Numbered from the stretch's first letter, positions 37,186 to 46,764 are shown. The stretch is 64,000 nucleotides of DNA from Rhodovulum sp. MB263 (GCF_002073975.1 NZ_CP020384.1:1116001-1180000); one strand, 5' to 3'. Notes: generated from the sequence alone by a model not told the origin. Numbers and translations are program-made.

Positions 37186-38658
37186 ATGAGCTTTACCCTG
37201 GCCATCGTCGGACGGCCCAATGTCGGCAAGTCGACGCTGTTCAACCGTCTGGTCGGCAAGCGCCTCGCGCTGGTCGACGACCAGCCCGGCGTCACCCGCG
37301 ACCTGCGCGAGGGCGAGGCCCGGCTGGGCGATCTGCGTTTCACCGTGATCGATACGGCCGGTCTGGAAGAGGCGACCGACGAAAGCCTCCAGGGCCGGAT
37401 GCGCAAGCTCACCGAGCGCGCGGTCGGCATGGCCGATGCCTGCCTCTTCCTGGTCGACGCGCGCGCGGGCGTGCTGGCGGCCGACGAGGTCTTCGCCGAC
37501 ATTCTGCGCAAGAAATCCGCCCATGTGATTCTCGCCGCGAACAAGTCCGAAGGCCGCGCCTCGGATGCGGGCTTTTTCGAGGCCTATGGGCTTGGTCTGG
37601 GCGAACCGCTGCGCCTGTCGGCCGAGCATGGCGAGGGCATGGCCGAGCTGCATTCCGTGCTGGCGCCGCTGATCGAGGCCGCCGAGGCGAAGCTCGATGC
37701 CGAGGCCGCCCCCGAGATCGACGTCGACCTCTATGAGGAAGACGATGACGAGAACATGGAGGCGCCGGTCCGGATGCCGACCGCGGCGCGGCCCCTTCAG
37801 GTTGCGGTGGTCGGCCGGCCCAATGCCGGCAAGTCGACGCTGATCAACCGCATTCTCGGCGAAGACCGGCTGCTGACCGGCCCCGAGGCGGGCATCACCC
37901 GCGATTCGATCTCGCTGTCGATGGACTGGCAGGGCACGCCGGTCCGGCTGTTCGACACTGCCGGCATGCGCAAGCGCGCCAAGGTTCAGGACAAGCTGGA
38001 GAAACTGTCGGTCTCGGACGGGCTCCGGGCGGTGAAATTCGCCGAGGTGGTGGTTGTGCTGCTCGATGCGCAGATCCCGTTCGAGGCGCAGGATCTCAGG
38101 ATCGCGGATCTGGCCGAGCGCGAGGGGCGCGCGGTGGTCGTGGCCGTCAACAAATGGGATCTTGAGACCGACCGGCAGGACAAGCTGATCGCGCTGAAAG
38201 AGGAATTCGCCCGGCTTCTGCCGCAGCTGCGCGGCGCGCCGCTGGTGACGGTCTCGGCGCTGACCGGGCGCGGGCTCGACCGGCTGCATGATGCGGTGAT
38301 TTCGGCCTATACGGTCTGGAACCGTCGGGTGCCGACCGCGCGGCTCAACCGCTGGCTCGCGGGCATGATCGAGATGCACCCGCCGCCGGCCCCGGGCGGG
38401 CGGCGGATCAAGCTGCGCTACATGACCCAGGTCAAGACCCGGCCCCCGGCCTTCGTGGTGATGGCCTCCCTGCCCGAGAAACTGCCGGAAAGCTATCGTC
38501 GCTATCTGGTCAACGGGCTGCGCGAGGATTTCGACATGCCGGGATCGCCGATCCGGCTGACCTTCCGCGGTCAGGGCGATCGCAACCCGTTCAAGGCCAG
38601 GAAGAAGAAGACGCCCTCGCGGCTGAGAAAGCATCTCGGGAAGAAAGCCGAGGGCTGA
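37186..38658 (+). CDS. der: ribosome biogenesis GTPase Der (EngA)
   Basis: Der is an essential GTPase with two tandem G domains that acts in 50S ribosome assembly. In the 490-residue product G1 motifs are GRPNVGKS (about 9-16) and GRPNAGKS (about 208-215), with DTAGLEE and DTAGMRK as G3, and NKSE and NKWD as G4. A C-terminal KH-like domain and a basic tail ([20 protein letters not shown]) follow. The gap to bamB is 47 bases. Confidence 0.97.
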   Translation: MSFTLAIVGRPNVGKSTLFNRLVGKRLALVDDQPGVTRDLREGEARLGDLRFTVIDTAGLEEATDESLQGRMRKLTERAVGMADACLFLVDARAGVLAADEVFADILRKKSAHVILAANKSEGRASDAGFFEAYGLGLGEPLRLSAEHGEGMAELHSVLAPLIEAAEAKLDAEAAPEIDVDLYEEDDDENMEAPVRMPTAARPLQVAVVGRPNAGKSTLINRILGEDRLLTGPEAGITRDSISLSMDWQGTPVRLFDTAGMRKRAKVQDKLEKLSVSDGLRAVKFAEVVVVLLDAQIPFEAQDLRIADLAEREGRAVVVAVNKWDLETDRQDKLIALKEEFARLLPQLRGAPLVTVSALTGRGLDRLHDAVISAYTVWNRRVPTARLNRWLAGMIEMHPPPAPGGRRIKLRYMTQVKTRPPAFVVMASLPEKLPESYRRYLVNGLREDFDMPGSPIRLTFRGQGDRNPFKARKKKTPSRLRKHLGKKAEG

Positions 38659-38704
38659 GCAGTCCTCGCGCCGCCCGAGGTGCAGGGGCGGGCGCCTTCT
38701 GTCC

Positions 38705-38732
38705 CGTCATGGGTATTTGAGCCAGGAAGAAA
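38705..38732 (+). repeat. dispersed repeat A, copy 2
   Basis: It matches copy 1 (29951-29977, opposite strand) at 26 of 27 positions. It lies 47 bases after der and forms the left arm of an imperfect inverted repeat with repeat B at 38746-38767. Confidence 0.8.
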
Positions 38733-38745
38733 CCCGGAGCATTGC

Positions 38746-38767
38746 TTCTTCTTGGCGAAAATACCCC
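38746..38767 (+). repeat. dispersed repeat B, copy 1
   Basis: The 22-base sequence TTCTTCTTGGCGAAAATA followed by CCCC is identical to 46743-46764. Its reverse complement pairs with most of repeat A just upstream (GGGTATTT and GAAGAA ends pair, with three mismatches inside), so the two can form a hairpin with a loop of about 14 bases between the convergent genes der and the TspO-like gene. Confidence 0.8.
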
Positions 38768-38808
38768 GGCACCGGCTGCGACGGCGCAAGGCGGCCGGAG
38801 TGGAGCGC

Positions 38809-39513
38809 TCAGGTCGCGGCCCGGACCGTCAGGAACCCGGCCACGACGGCACCCGCGAGGGCGACAATGGCAACCAGCGGCGCGGTGAGGATATTGGCCA
38901 CGGCGATGCCGATCAGCCCCCAGATCAGCGCCGCCCCATAGGCGGGGGCACGGTCGAGCGGGAAGAGCACTGCGGCACCGGTGACAAGCGCGCCAAGCAG
39001 TGCGATGAAGGCCCATCCGGTTTCGCCGAAGACGATGCCGTGCCCCGCCCCCAGAAGACCGACGGAGACCCAGCTGGCCGCGGTCAGCCAGCCCGCGTAA
39101 AGCCCGACCGGCGCCTGCAGCCACCAGCGATCGACAAGCGGCGTCTCGACCAGCGCCCAGATCGCCATGGCGGCCATCCACCACAACAGCAGCGAGGCCC
39201 AGACCGGCGAGAGCTGGGCCACGCCGATCCAGGCCGCGCCCGGCGCGAGCGACAGGAACAGCGGCACCCGGCAGGCTTCCCAGGCGCCGTCGCGGGCGCG
39301 GCGGAACAGCCCGAACCCGGCCGAGACCAGCAGCCAGACATAGATCACGCTCCAGATCGTGAAGGTATAGCCCGCGGGCTGTACCGGCGGATTGTCCTGC
39401 GGCACCGGAAACTGGTCGGGCGAAAAGCCCGAGAAACCGCCCGGCATCAGCGCCGATGCGACGAAGAATACCGTGGCGACAAAGACAAGTATCGCCTTCA
39501 CCGGGTCGATCAT
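38809..39513 (-). CDS. TspO/MBR-like tryptophan-rich membrane protein
   Basis: A 234-residue integral membrane protein with about seven hydrophobic helices. The segment [20 protein letters not shown] and several Trp-rich helices ([34 protein letters not shown]) recall a longer relative of TspO. Bona fide TspO (about 160 residues, five helices) is a tetrapyrrole-binding outer-membrane regulator in Rhodobacter; whether this longer form binds porphyrins is unknown. The ATG overlaps the serS stop by 4 bases, so it is cotranscribed with serS. Confidence 0.6.
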   Translation of the reverse strand: MIDPVKAILVFVATVFFVASALMPGGFSGFSPDQFPVPQDNPPVQPAGYTFTIWSVIYVWLLVSAGFGLFRRARDGAWEACRVPLFLSLAPGAAWIGVAQLSPVWASLLLWWMAAMAIWALVETPLVDRWWLQAPVGLYAGWLTAASWVSVGLLGAGHGIVFGETGWAFIALLGALVTGAAVLFPLDRAPAYGAALIWGLIGIAVANILTAPLVAIVALAGAVVAGFLTVRAAT

Positions 39514-40802
39514 GCCAGTTCTCCTTCAACTGTCAGCAGCGTCTTGCCGCCGAGCCAGGGGGCGAGCGCCTCGGGCAGGGCGACCGATCCGTCCTCGCGC
39601 TGGCCGTTTTCCAGCACCGCGATCAGGCAGCGCCCGACCGCGAGGCCCGAGCCGTTCAGGGTGTGGACATATTCCGGTTTGCCGCCACCGGCGGGCCGGA
39701 ACCGCGCATTCATCCGCCGCGCCTGGAAATCGCCGCAATAGGAGACCGAGGAAATCTCGCGATAGGTCGCCTGACCCGGCAGCCAGACTTCAAGGTCATG
39801 GGTGCGCCGCGCGCCGAAGCCCATGTCGCCGGTACAGAGCGTCACCGTCCGGTAGGGCAGGCCAAGCCGCTCGAGAATGCCCTGGGCACAGCCGGTCATC
39901 CGTTCGAGTTCCTCGAGGCCTTGCCCAGGATGAACGATCGAGACCATCTCGACCTTCTCGAACTGATGCTGGCGCAGCATGCCCGCGGTGTCGCGGCCCG
40001 CCGAGCCCGCCTCGGAGCGGAAGCAGAGCGAATGCGCGGTCAGGCGGCGCGGCAGGTCGGCCTCGTCCAGCATCGTGTCGTTGACGGTATTGGTCAGCGT
40101 CACTTCCGAGGTCGGGATCAGCCACCAGCCCTCGCGGGTCTGATAGCTGTCCTCGCCGAATTTCGGCAACTGCCCGGTGCCGTACATCATCTCTTCGCGC
40201 ACCAGCACCGGCGCATTGACCTCGGTCAGCCCGTTCTCGGTGATATGGGTGTCGAGCATGAACTGCGCCAGCGCCCGGTGGAGGCGCGCCACGGCCCCCT
40301 TCAGCACCACGAAGCGGGCCCCCGACAGCTTGGCCGCGGTCTCGAAATCCATGCCCGCGGCGACGCCCGGAAGCTGGTAATGCTCTTTCGCCGCAAAGCT
40401 CAGCTCGGGCGGGGTGCCCCAGCGGTGCCGCTCGACATTGTCGGCCTCGTCGGCGCCGTCGGGCACATCGGCCAGCGGCAGGTTCGGCAGGCCCATCAGC
40501 ATCTCCTGAAGGCGCCTGTCCTCGGCCTTGGCCTCCTCGTCGAGCCGGGCGATCTCGTCCTTCTTCTCGGCCACCAGCGCGCGCAGGCGTTCGAATTCGG
40601 CCTCGTCGCCCCGGGCCCTGGCGGCGCCGACCTCCTTGGAGGCAGCGTTGCGCGCGGCCTGGGCATCTTCGGCGGCGGTGATCTTCGCGCGGCGGGATTC
40701 GTCCAGCGCAAGGATTTCGGGCGAGACCGGCGCCAGCCCGCGGCGCGCCAGGGCGGCGTCGAAAGCGTCGGGGGTCTCGCGGATGGCGCGGATGTCGTGC
40801 AT
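39510..40802 (-). CDS. serS: serine--tRNA ligase
   Basis: It charges tRNA-Ser (and tRNA-Sec, if present) with serine. The 430-residue class II synthetase has the N-terminal coiled-coil arm (about 30-105) and the catalytic motifs [25 protein letters not shown] with HQFEKVEM (motif 2) and [17 protein letters not shown] (motif 3). The start is ATG at 40802 ([14 protein letters not shown]), with GAGGACAAG upstream; the longer frame lacks family resemblance. It follows the pentapeptide gene by 40 bases. Confidence 0.96.
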   Translation of the reverse strand: MHDIRAIRETPDAFDAALARRGLAPVSPEILALDESRRAKITAAEDAQAARNAASKEVGAARARGDEAEFERLRALVAEKKDEIARLDEEAKAEDRRLQEMLMGLPNLPLADVPDGADEADNVERHRWGTPPELSFAAKEHYQLPGVAAGMDFETAAKLSGARFVVLKGAVARLHRALAQFMLDTHITENGLTEVNAPVLVREEMMYGTGQLPKFGEDSYQTREGWWLIPTSEVTLTNTVNDTMLDEADLPRRLTAHSLCFRSEAGSAGRDTAGMLRQHQFEKVEMVSIVHPGQGLEELERMTGCAQGILERLGLPYRTVTLCTGDMGFGARRTHDLEVWLPGQATYREISSVSYCGDFQARRMNARFRPAGGGKPEYVHTLNGSGLAVGRCLIAVLENGQREDGSVALPEALAPWLGGKTLLTVEGELA

Positions 40803-40842
40803 GTCTTGTCCTCGGGTGGTCTGGGTCTTTGTCTCGGGCCGG

Positions 40843-42252
40843 TTATGCCCGATCCTGAGGGGGGACGTAAGAGGCCGGATCGGCGCGCCAGAGGGCGCAT
40901 TCACGTTCGAATATTGTTGGGCTCAGAGGCTCGGACGGCCAGTGACTCGGCCGTATGATCGGCTCCATGAGCGCGACTGTTCCATCACCGAAGCAGCGTT
41001 CGAGATCGAGATTCCCGAAGTGGTGTGCGTCGAGGATGCAATCGTGAAAGGCGAGCCCCTGATGGATCGTCAGCGGACGTGGCTGGGTGTCGGTGCCGGT
41101 TCGGGCTGTGCTGAAGCCAAAGTCGGTATCGCGTTGGTTTCTAAATCCAATTACGGTCGCATTTTGCCATGTGACTTTTGCAAAGTTAGCCCCGAGAGCC
41201 CACCTATAGGGGCCTCTCACTCCCGAGAAGCTGATGATGCTGCCGTCCATTTGAGCTTGCGAAAAGTCCGCCCCGATTTGCGCCTCCGGAGAAAAGAGGA
41301 AGCGGCTTCGATTGAAGATGGCCTGTGACAGATTGGCGTATTCGAACACAGCGCCCTCGAAGATGCTGTCATAGCCCTGAACTCTCTTCATGCTGGCAGA
41401 CGTGAAATTGCAGTCGCGAAATCGGGACCGGTAGAGAAATGCATCGTTCAGATTGGATCCGGCGAAATCGGCACGGGAAAAATCCGCGCCACTGAGATCG
41501 CATTTGGCAAGGTTGCATCTGCTCAGCGAAAGACGGTAGCGGGCAGAAGTTTCCAGCTGCCGTTGGGATTCTGCCCGCCGCCCCAGCACGGTCAATGCAG
41601 TCTGGACATCGGTCAGGTCTGTCAGTTCGGAAAGAGAAGCCTTCGCCGCGTCCGTTTCCTCCGAGCGGGACAGTGGCTGCGATGACGGCGGCCTATGTGA
41701 GTTCTCGCGGATATAGGCGCAGAGGATCTCCATGACGTTCACATGGTCGCGGTCGCTGTCCCGGCTGATCCGTTCCAGCGCGTAGATCGCGCCGATGCGG
41801 ACCTCGATATTGGGCTCTGTCGTCTCCTCTATCTCGGTCGAGCCGTCCGGATGCGTCAGCCGCCGCTTGACGGTCTTTTCCGCCCCCAGCCCCTCGACCG
41901 CCTTATTGAGGCGGTCGGTGATGAGGCCCTGTTCGGCCAGATTCAGCTGCTTTTGCGCGACGATCGAGCGCCAGACCAGAAAGGGAATGCCGATGAGGCC
42001 GGCGAGCACGAGGCCGGCATTGCGGATCGCCTCATATTGCCCTTCGACGCTGGCGAAGCGGTGTGCGAGGACAAGGGCGCCGACATATTGCACCAGAGTC
42101 AGGACCGCTGCGCCAAACGCGATGAACGCAAGCGCGAGGACGGGCAACGCCACGACGACGCGGACAATCCAGCCGAAGCCGGTGACCCTGTTGAAATCCG
42201 GTCGCCAGAGTTCGCGGACCCAGTCGACGAGGGGCGAGCGTTTTGTCGTCAT
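40843..42252 (-). CDS. pentapeptide-repeat membrane protein
   Basis: A 469-residue protein in three parts: two membrane helices (about 24-55 and 80-92), a cytoplasmic region with the conserved signature [20 protein letters not shown] and [12 protein letters not shown], and a pentapeptide-repeat beta-helix (about 235-345; [17 protein letters not shown]). Such proteins are widespread but of unknown role; some soluble pentapeptide proteins mimic DNA and protect gyrase. Start ATG 42252 follows GGGAGGA. The repeat half (roughly 40950-41700) is visibly poorer in G/C than the 5' half and the neighbours, suggesting recombination or acquisition. Confidence 0.85.
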   Translation of the reverse strand: MTTKRSPLVDWVRELWRPDFNRVTGFGWIVRVVVALPVLALAFIAFGAAVLTLVQYVGALVLAHRFASVEGQYEAIRNAGLVLAGLIGIPFLVWRSIVAQKQLNLAEQGLITDRLNKAVEGLGAEKTVKRRLTHPDGSTEIEETTEPNIEVRIGAIYALERISRDSDRDHVNVMEILCAYIRENSHRPPSSQPLSRSEETDAAKASLSELTDLTDVQTALTVLGRRAESQRQLETSARYRLSLSRCNLAKCDLSGADFSRADFAGSNLNDAFLYRSRFRDCNFTSASMKRVQGYDSIFEGAVFEYANLSQAIFNRSRFLFSPEAQIGADFSQAQMDGSIISFSGVRGPYRWALGANFAKVTWQNATVIGFRNQRDTDFGFSTARTGTDTQPRPLTIHQGLAFHDCILDAHHFGNLDLERCFGDGTVALMEPIIRPSHWPSEPLSPTIFERECALWRADPASYVPPQDRA

Positions 42253-42321
42253 TTGTCTTATCCTCCCTGTTCCGGAGCCTGTCCCGAACCATCGCCTCCG
42301 GGAACCGGTTTCAGCCGGGGC

Positions 42322-43065
42322 TTATCGACCCGCCAGAAAGGCCGCATCGGGGCGGGCGGCGATCACGCGGACCTCGCCCGCGCCGCGCAGGGAGGCCGAG
42401 ATCACGCCGACCACCTGCCAGCCCTGGCCCGCGCGTTGCAGGACCGGGGCGCCGGAGCTGCCTTCGGTCACCGCGCAGCCGAGCCCGGCCATGCCGGGAC
42501 TCTGGACCAGCACGCGGCAATCACCGATCCGGCTGAGCGCATTCGGCCGGTCGCGGCGATAGCCGATCACGGTGACCTCGGGGCCGATGCGCTCTGGCAG
42601 GGCCAGCGGAAGCGGCGCGATATCGGGGATCGGCGTCTCGAGAAGAAGGATCGCGACATCGCTGCGCAAGCTTCGGCTGTCCGGCCGCCTGTTCGGCTCG
42701 AAACCGGGATTGGGCCGCAGGAGGCGGGCGGTGCGGTGGGCAGCGTAGCCGCCCTTCAGCCAGCCCGCGAGGAAATGTACCTGGCCGGGTTTCGCCAGCT
42801 GGTGGCCGCGCAGCGCATACAGGCAATGGGCTGCGGTCAGGACCCGGTCGGTGGCGATCAGCGTGCCGGTGCAGAAACCGCCCGTGTCGAATCCCGCGAC
42901 ATTGACCCGGCCGATGGCGCGCCAGGCGCGGTGCTGGGGCTCGGCCAGCGGCTCGGCCTGCTGCGGCGTGCCCCCGGCCCGGGGCGCGGCCGGCAGGGCG
43001 GCCGCCCCCGCCATGACGAACAGGGCGAGCAACATCGCGGCAGGCGGGCGGCTCGAAGGTCGCAT
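42322..43065 (-). CDS. trypsin-like serine protease, secreted
   Basis: A 247-residue S1-type protease with a signal peptide (AMLLALFVMAGAAALPAAP). The triad is visible: His in LTAAHC, Asp in SDVAILLLE and Ser in EGSSGAPV. Disulfide-capable cysteines flank them (GFCTGT, AAHC, GDCRV, LGCAV). The start is ATG at 43065. It is likely periplasmic; no PDZ domain is present, so it is not DegP-like. It is divergent from yajC. Confidence 0.9.
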   Translation of the reverse strand: MRPSSRPPAAMLLALFVMAGAAALPAAPRAGGTPQQAEPLAEPQHRAWRAIGRVNVAGFDTGGFCTGTLIATDRVLTAAHCLYALRGHQLAKPGQVHFLAGWLKGGYAAHRTARLLRPNPGFEPNRRPDSRSLRSDVAILLLETPIPDIAPLPLALPERIGPEVTVIGYRRDRPNALSRIGDCRVLVQSPGMAGLGCAVTEGSSGAPVLQRAGQGWQVVGVISASLRGAGEVRVIAARPDAAFLAGR

Positions 43066-43201
43066 GGTCTTGATATGCCCGGATCGGGACGCCATTTGAA
43101 GCCCCGGCGCAGCGCCTTGCCAAGCAGAAGACCCACGGATAGGGTGCGCCGCGACTGAAAACGGGGCGACCCTTCTGCCCTTCGAACACGGGGACTTCCA
43201 C

Positions 43202-43531
43202 ATGTTTGCAACGCCAGCCTTTGCGCAAGCGGCCGGCGGAGGCGCCGCGGGCGCCTTCGGCTCTTTTCTCCCGCTGATCCTGATCTTCGCGATCATGTAT
43301 TTCCTGCTGATCCGCCCTCAGCAGAAGAAGGCAAAGCAGCACAAGGCGATGGTGGACGGGCTGCGCCGCGGCGACCAGGTCGTGACCCAGGGTGGCGTGA
43401 TCGGCAAGGTCTCGAAGGTCAAGGACGATGCCGAGGTCGAACTCGAGGTCGCCGAGAACGTCAAGATCCGTGTCGTGCGTCACACCATCGCCCAGGTGCT
43501 CAACAAGACCGAACCGGCGGAAAAGGCCTGA
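43202..43531 (+). CDS. yajC: Sec translocon accessory protein YajC
   Basis: A small (109-residue) single-span membrane protein of the SecDF-YajC complex. It has a short N-terminal segment (MFATPAFAQAAGGG), one helix (FLPLILIFAIMYFLLI), the conserved RPQQKKAKQHKAMVDGLRRGDQVVTQGG region and a small soluble domain. It is the first gene of yajC-secD-secF, with 6 bases to secD. Confidence 0.96.
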   Translation: MFATPAFAQAAGGGAAGAFGSFLPLILIFAIMYFLLIRPQQKKAKQHKAMVDGLRRGDQVVTQGGVIGKVSKVKDDAEVELEVAENVKIRVVRHTIAQVLNKTEPAEKA

Positions 43532-43537
43532 TCGCCG

Positions 43538-45199
43538 ATGCTGGATTTCGCGCTTTGGAAGCGGGCCACGATCTGGGGCATCGTTCTGATAGGGTTGCTG
43601 TTTGCGGCGCCCAACATGTTCTATTCCCGGGTCGAGGGGCATAACGACGCCCTCAAGGCCATCGAAACCCAGGGCGCGACCCCTGAACTGATCGCCAAGC
43701 GCGACGGCTGGCCCGGATGGCTGCCCTCGGGCCTGGTCAATCTCGGTCTCGACCTGCGCGGCGGCGCTCATCTTCTGGCCGAGGTGCAGGTCGAGGATGT
43801 CTATGCCGATCGCATGGATGCGCTCTGGCCCGATGTGCGCGACGCGCTGCGCGATGTCCGCGACCAGGTCGGCCCGATCCGTCGGATGGACGGCACGCCC
43901 GGCATGCTGAAGGTGAGGCTGGGCGAGCCTGCGGGCATGCCCGCTGCGATCAAGGCGGTGCGGGCGCTGGCCCGGCCCATCGTCAGCCTGACCGGCGTCG
44001 GGGCGTCGGATATCGACGTTTCGGGCGAGGGTGCGGTTCTGACCGTGCAGCTGTCCGAGCCCGAGAAGCAGGCCACCATCGACCGCACCCTGCGCCAGTC
44101 GCTGGAGATCGTGCGCCGCCGGATCGACGAGGTCGGCACGCGCGAACCGACGATCCAGCGTCAGGGCGAGGACCGCATCCTGATCGAGGTGCCGGGCATC
44201 GGTTCGGCCGACGAGCTGAAGGCGCTGATCGGCACCACCGCGCGGCTGACCTTCAACCCGGTCGTCTCGCGCACCGGCAATCCGAACCAGGCGCCGGGGG
44301 CCAGCAACGAGCTTTTGCCCTCGATGGACGAGCCCGGCACCTATTACATCATCGAGAAGACCCCGGTCGTCTCGGGCGAACAGCTGACCGATTCCCAGCC
44401 TGCCTTCGATCAGAACGGCGCGCCCTCGGTCACCTTCCGCTTCAACCCCTCGGGCGCGCGCAAATTCGGCCAGTACACCGCCGAACATGTCGGTTCGCCC
44501 TTTGCCATCGTACTGGATGACGAGGTGATCTCGGCTCCCGTCATCCGCGAGCCGATCCCGTCGGGTTCGGGCCAGATCACCGGCAATTTCACGGTAGAGG
44601 AATCGACCCAGCTTGCCGTGCTTCTGCGCGCGGGCGCGCTTCCGGCCGAGCTGACCTTCCTCGAGGAACGCACCATCGGCCCGCAGCTTGGCGCCGACTC
44701 GATCGAGGCGGGCAAGATCGCCTCGGCCGCGGCCTTCCTTCTGGTCCTGATCTTCATGTGGGCCAGCTACGGGCTGTTCGGGCTTTTCGCCAATGTCGCG
44801 CTGATCGTGAATATAGGGCTGATCTTCGGGCTCCTGTCGATGATCGGCGCGACGCTGACCCTGCCCGGCATTGCCGGGATCGTGCTGACCATCGGCATGG
44901 CGGTCGATGCCAATGTGCTGGTCTTCGAGCGCATCCGCGAGGAGCTCAAGACCGCCAAGGGCCCGGCCCGCGCCATCGAGCTTGGCTATGAGAGGGCGCT
45001 CTCTGCGATTCTCGACGCCAACATCACCACCTTCCTGACCGCGGTGATCCTGTTCGTCATGGGCTCGGGTCCGGTGCGCGGCTTTGCCGTGACGCTGGCC
45101 ATCGGCATCGTCACCTCGGTCTTCGTCGCGATCTATGTCACGCGGATGATGATCGTGATGTGGATGTCCCGCCGTCGCCCCAAGACCATCGTGCTGTGA
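43538..45199 (+). CDS. secD: protein translocase subunit SecD
   Basis: SecD uses the proton gradient to pull exported proteins out of SecYEG on the periplasmic side. The 553-residue product has the first helix, the DLRGGAHLL motif (about 69-77), the large periplasmic P1 domain, and five C-terminal RND-like helices including GIVLTIGMAVDANVLVFERIREEL with the functional Asp. The usual length is about 550. Confidence 0.97.
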   Translation: MLDFALWKRATIWGIVLIGLLFAAPNMFYSRVEGHNDALKAIETQGATPELIAKRDGWPGWLPSGLVNLGLDLRGGAHLLAEVQVEDVYADRMDALWPDVRDALRDVRDQVGPIRRMDGTPGMLKVRLGEPAGMPAAIKAVRALARPIVSLTGVGASDIDVSGEGAVLTVQLSEPEKQATIDRTLRQSLEIVRRRIDEVGTREPTIQRQGEDRILIEVPGIGSADELKALIGTTARLTFNPVVSRTGNPNQAPGASNELLPSMDEPGTYYIIEKTPVVSGEQLTDSQPAFDQNGAPSVTFRFNPSGARKFGQYTAEHVGSPFAIVLDDEVISAPVIREPIPSGSGQITGNFTVEESTQLAVLLRAGALPAELTFLEERTIGPQLGADSIEAGKIASAAAFLLVLIFMWASYGLFGLFANVALIVNIGLIFGLLSMIGATLTLPGIAGIVLTIGMAVDANVLVFERIREELKTAKGPARAIELGYERALSAILDANITTFLTAVILFVMGSGPVRGFAVTLAIGIVTSVFVAIYVTRMMIVMWMSRRRPKTIVL

Positions 45200-45209
45200 G
45201 GGAATATCC

Positions 45210-46181
45210 ATGCGCCTGAAACTCGTTCCCTCCGATACCAGCTGGGATTTCCTGAAATTCGGAAATGTCTCGATTTTTGCCTCACTGGTGGCGATGGTGG
45301 TCTCGGTCATTCTGGTCTTCACCATGGGGCTCAATTTCGGCATCGACTTCAAGGGCGGCACCACGATCCGCTCGGAAAGCAGCCAGCCGGTCGATGTCGG
45401 GGCCTATCGCGATGCGATCTCTGCGCTCGATCTCGGCGATGTCTCGATCACCGAGGTGTTCGACCCGAGCTTCGGCCCGGGCAAGAACGTGGCCCAGATC
45501 CGGATCCAGGCCCAGGGCGATGCCGAAAGCGTCACGCCCGAAACCATCGATGCACTTGAAGCGGCGCTGACAGAGGTCGATCCCTCGATCACCTTCCCCT
45601 CGGTCGAAAGCGTGGGGCCCAAGGTCTCGGGTGAGCTGGTGACCTCGGCGGCGATCGCGGTCAGCCTCTCGATCCTGGCCATGCTGGTCTATATCTGGCT
45701 GCGCTTCGAATGGCAGTTCGGCGTCGGCGCGGTGGTCGCGCTGATCCATGACGTCACGCTGACCATGGGCATCTTCGCAGGCCTTCAGCTCAAGTTCGAT
45801 CTCGCGATCATCGCGGCGCTTCTGACCATCGTCGGCTATTCGGTCAACGACACTGTCGTTGTGTTCGACCGGGTCCGCGAGAACCTGCGCAAGTTCAAGA
45901 AGATTGCACTGAAGGATGTGCTCAACCTCTCGATCAACGAGACGCTGTCACGCACCACGATGACCTCCTTCACCACGCTTCTGGCGCTGATCGCGCTGAT
46001 CGTGCTGGGCGGCGACGTTATCCGCGGCTTCGTCTTCGCGATGACCTGGGGCATCGTCGTCGGCACCTATTCGTCGATCTTCGTGGCCTCGAACATCCTT
46101 CTCAAGCTGGGCGTCAAGCGCGACTGGTCGAAGGAAGGCGGGGACGGCGCGGGTACGCAGTTCGCCAAGGCCGAGCGCTGA
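45210..46181 (+). CDS. secF: protein translocase subunit SecF
   Basis: Partner of SecD in the same membrane complex. The 323-residue product contains GIDFKGGTTIR near the start, a short periplasmic domain and the conserved IVGYSVNDTVVVFDRVREN in TM4. It starts 11 bases after secD. Confidence 0.97.
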   Translation: MRLKLVPSDTSWDFLKFGNVSIFASLVAMVVSVILVFTMGLNFGIDFKGGTTIRSESSQPVDVGAYRDAISALDLGDVSITEVFDPSFGPGKNVAQIRIQAQGDAESVTPETIDALEAALTEVDPSITFPSVESVGPKVSGELVTSAAIAVSLSILAMLVYIWLRFEWQFGVGAVVALIHDVTLTMGIFAGLQLKFDLAIIAALLTIVGYSVNDTVVVFDRVRENLRKFKKIALKDVLNLSINETLSRTTMTSFTTLLALIALIVLGGDVIRGFVFAMTWGIVVGTYSSIFVASNILLKLGVKRDWSKEGGDGAGTQFAKAER

Positions 46182-46229
46182 GCCCCCCGAGGGGGCCTGC
46201 GGCGAGAAAACGATGAAAGCCACGAGACC

Positions 46230-46263
46230 CGGGCGCCGGGCGGTTTCCCCCGCCCGGCGCCCG
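46230..46263 (+). terminator. GC-rich hairpin after secF
   Basis: A perfect 13-base-pair stem (46230-46242 with 46251-46263, arm CGGGCGCCGGGCG) encloses an 8-base loop and is followed by TTCTAT. It may terminate part of the secDF transcript or stabilise its 3' end; a poor T-run suggests read-through into the next gene. Confidence 0.6.
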
Positions 46264-46301
46264 TTCTATGATCGGGGCGCGCCAGGCGACAGGAGACCCC
46301 G

Positions 46302-46658
46302 ATGAAACTGACCGAGATGACCATCCCCGACGGCCTGCCCATCGACGGCTACGGCCCGGGCTTCTTCCGGATCGCGGGCGAGATCCACGAGGGGGCCGCG
46401 CTTGTCGCCGATGGAAAGCTGCTGGCCTGGCAGGGGCCCGGCGACGAGGCGCCGCTGATGGCGCTTGCGGGCCGCGCCGACATCCTGCTGATCGGCACCG
46501 GAGAATGCCTGACCCCGCTGCCGAACCGGCTCCAGGCCCGGCTCGAAGCCGAGGGCATCGGGGTAGAGCTGATGTCGACCCCCTCGGCCGCGCGCAGCTA
46601 CAATGTGCTCCTGGCCGAAGGTCGCCGGGTCGCCGTCGCGCTGGTGCCCGTCCCCTGA
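46302..46658 (+). CDS. Mth938-like domain protein (DUF498)
   Basis: A 118-residue protein of the Mth938-like fold (DUF498/PF04430): IDGYGPGFFRIAGEIHEGA, LLIGTGECLTPLP, and STPSAARSYNVLLAEGRRV. Related eukaryotic proteins (NDUFAF3) assist assembly of respiratory complex I; the bacterial role is not settled. Placement after secDF suggests a membrane-protein assembly role, which is inference only. Start ATG at 46302. Confidence 0.88.
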   Translation: MKLTEMTIPDGLPIDGYGPGFFRIAGEIHEGAALVADGKLLAWQGPGDEAPLMALAGRADILLIGTGECLTPLPNRLQARLEAEGIGVELMSTPSAARSYNVLLAEGRRVAVALVPVP

Positions 46659-46742
46659 CCCCTGACCATCCCTCACTTGGGCGTCGTCGCTGCCATGGGA
46701 CCTGTCCGAAGGGACGCGCCGTCGGCCCCTCCTGTCGCGCTC

Positions 46743-46764
46743 TTCTTCTTGGCGAAAATACCCC
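46743..46764 (+). repeat. dispersed repeat B, copy 2
   Basis: Identical over 22 bases to 38746-38767 (TTCTTCTTGGCGAAAATA, then CCCC). It lies between the Mth938-like gene and ccmA, 79 bases before the ccmA start. Here it is not paired with repeat A. Confidence 0.8.

Noticed and set aside
42521-45364. Open frame of over 900 codons on the minus strand across yajC and secD
   Set aside because: Antisense to yajC-secD and out of frame with the protease gene; no motif.
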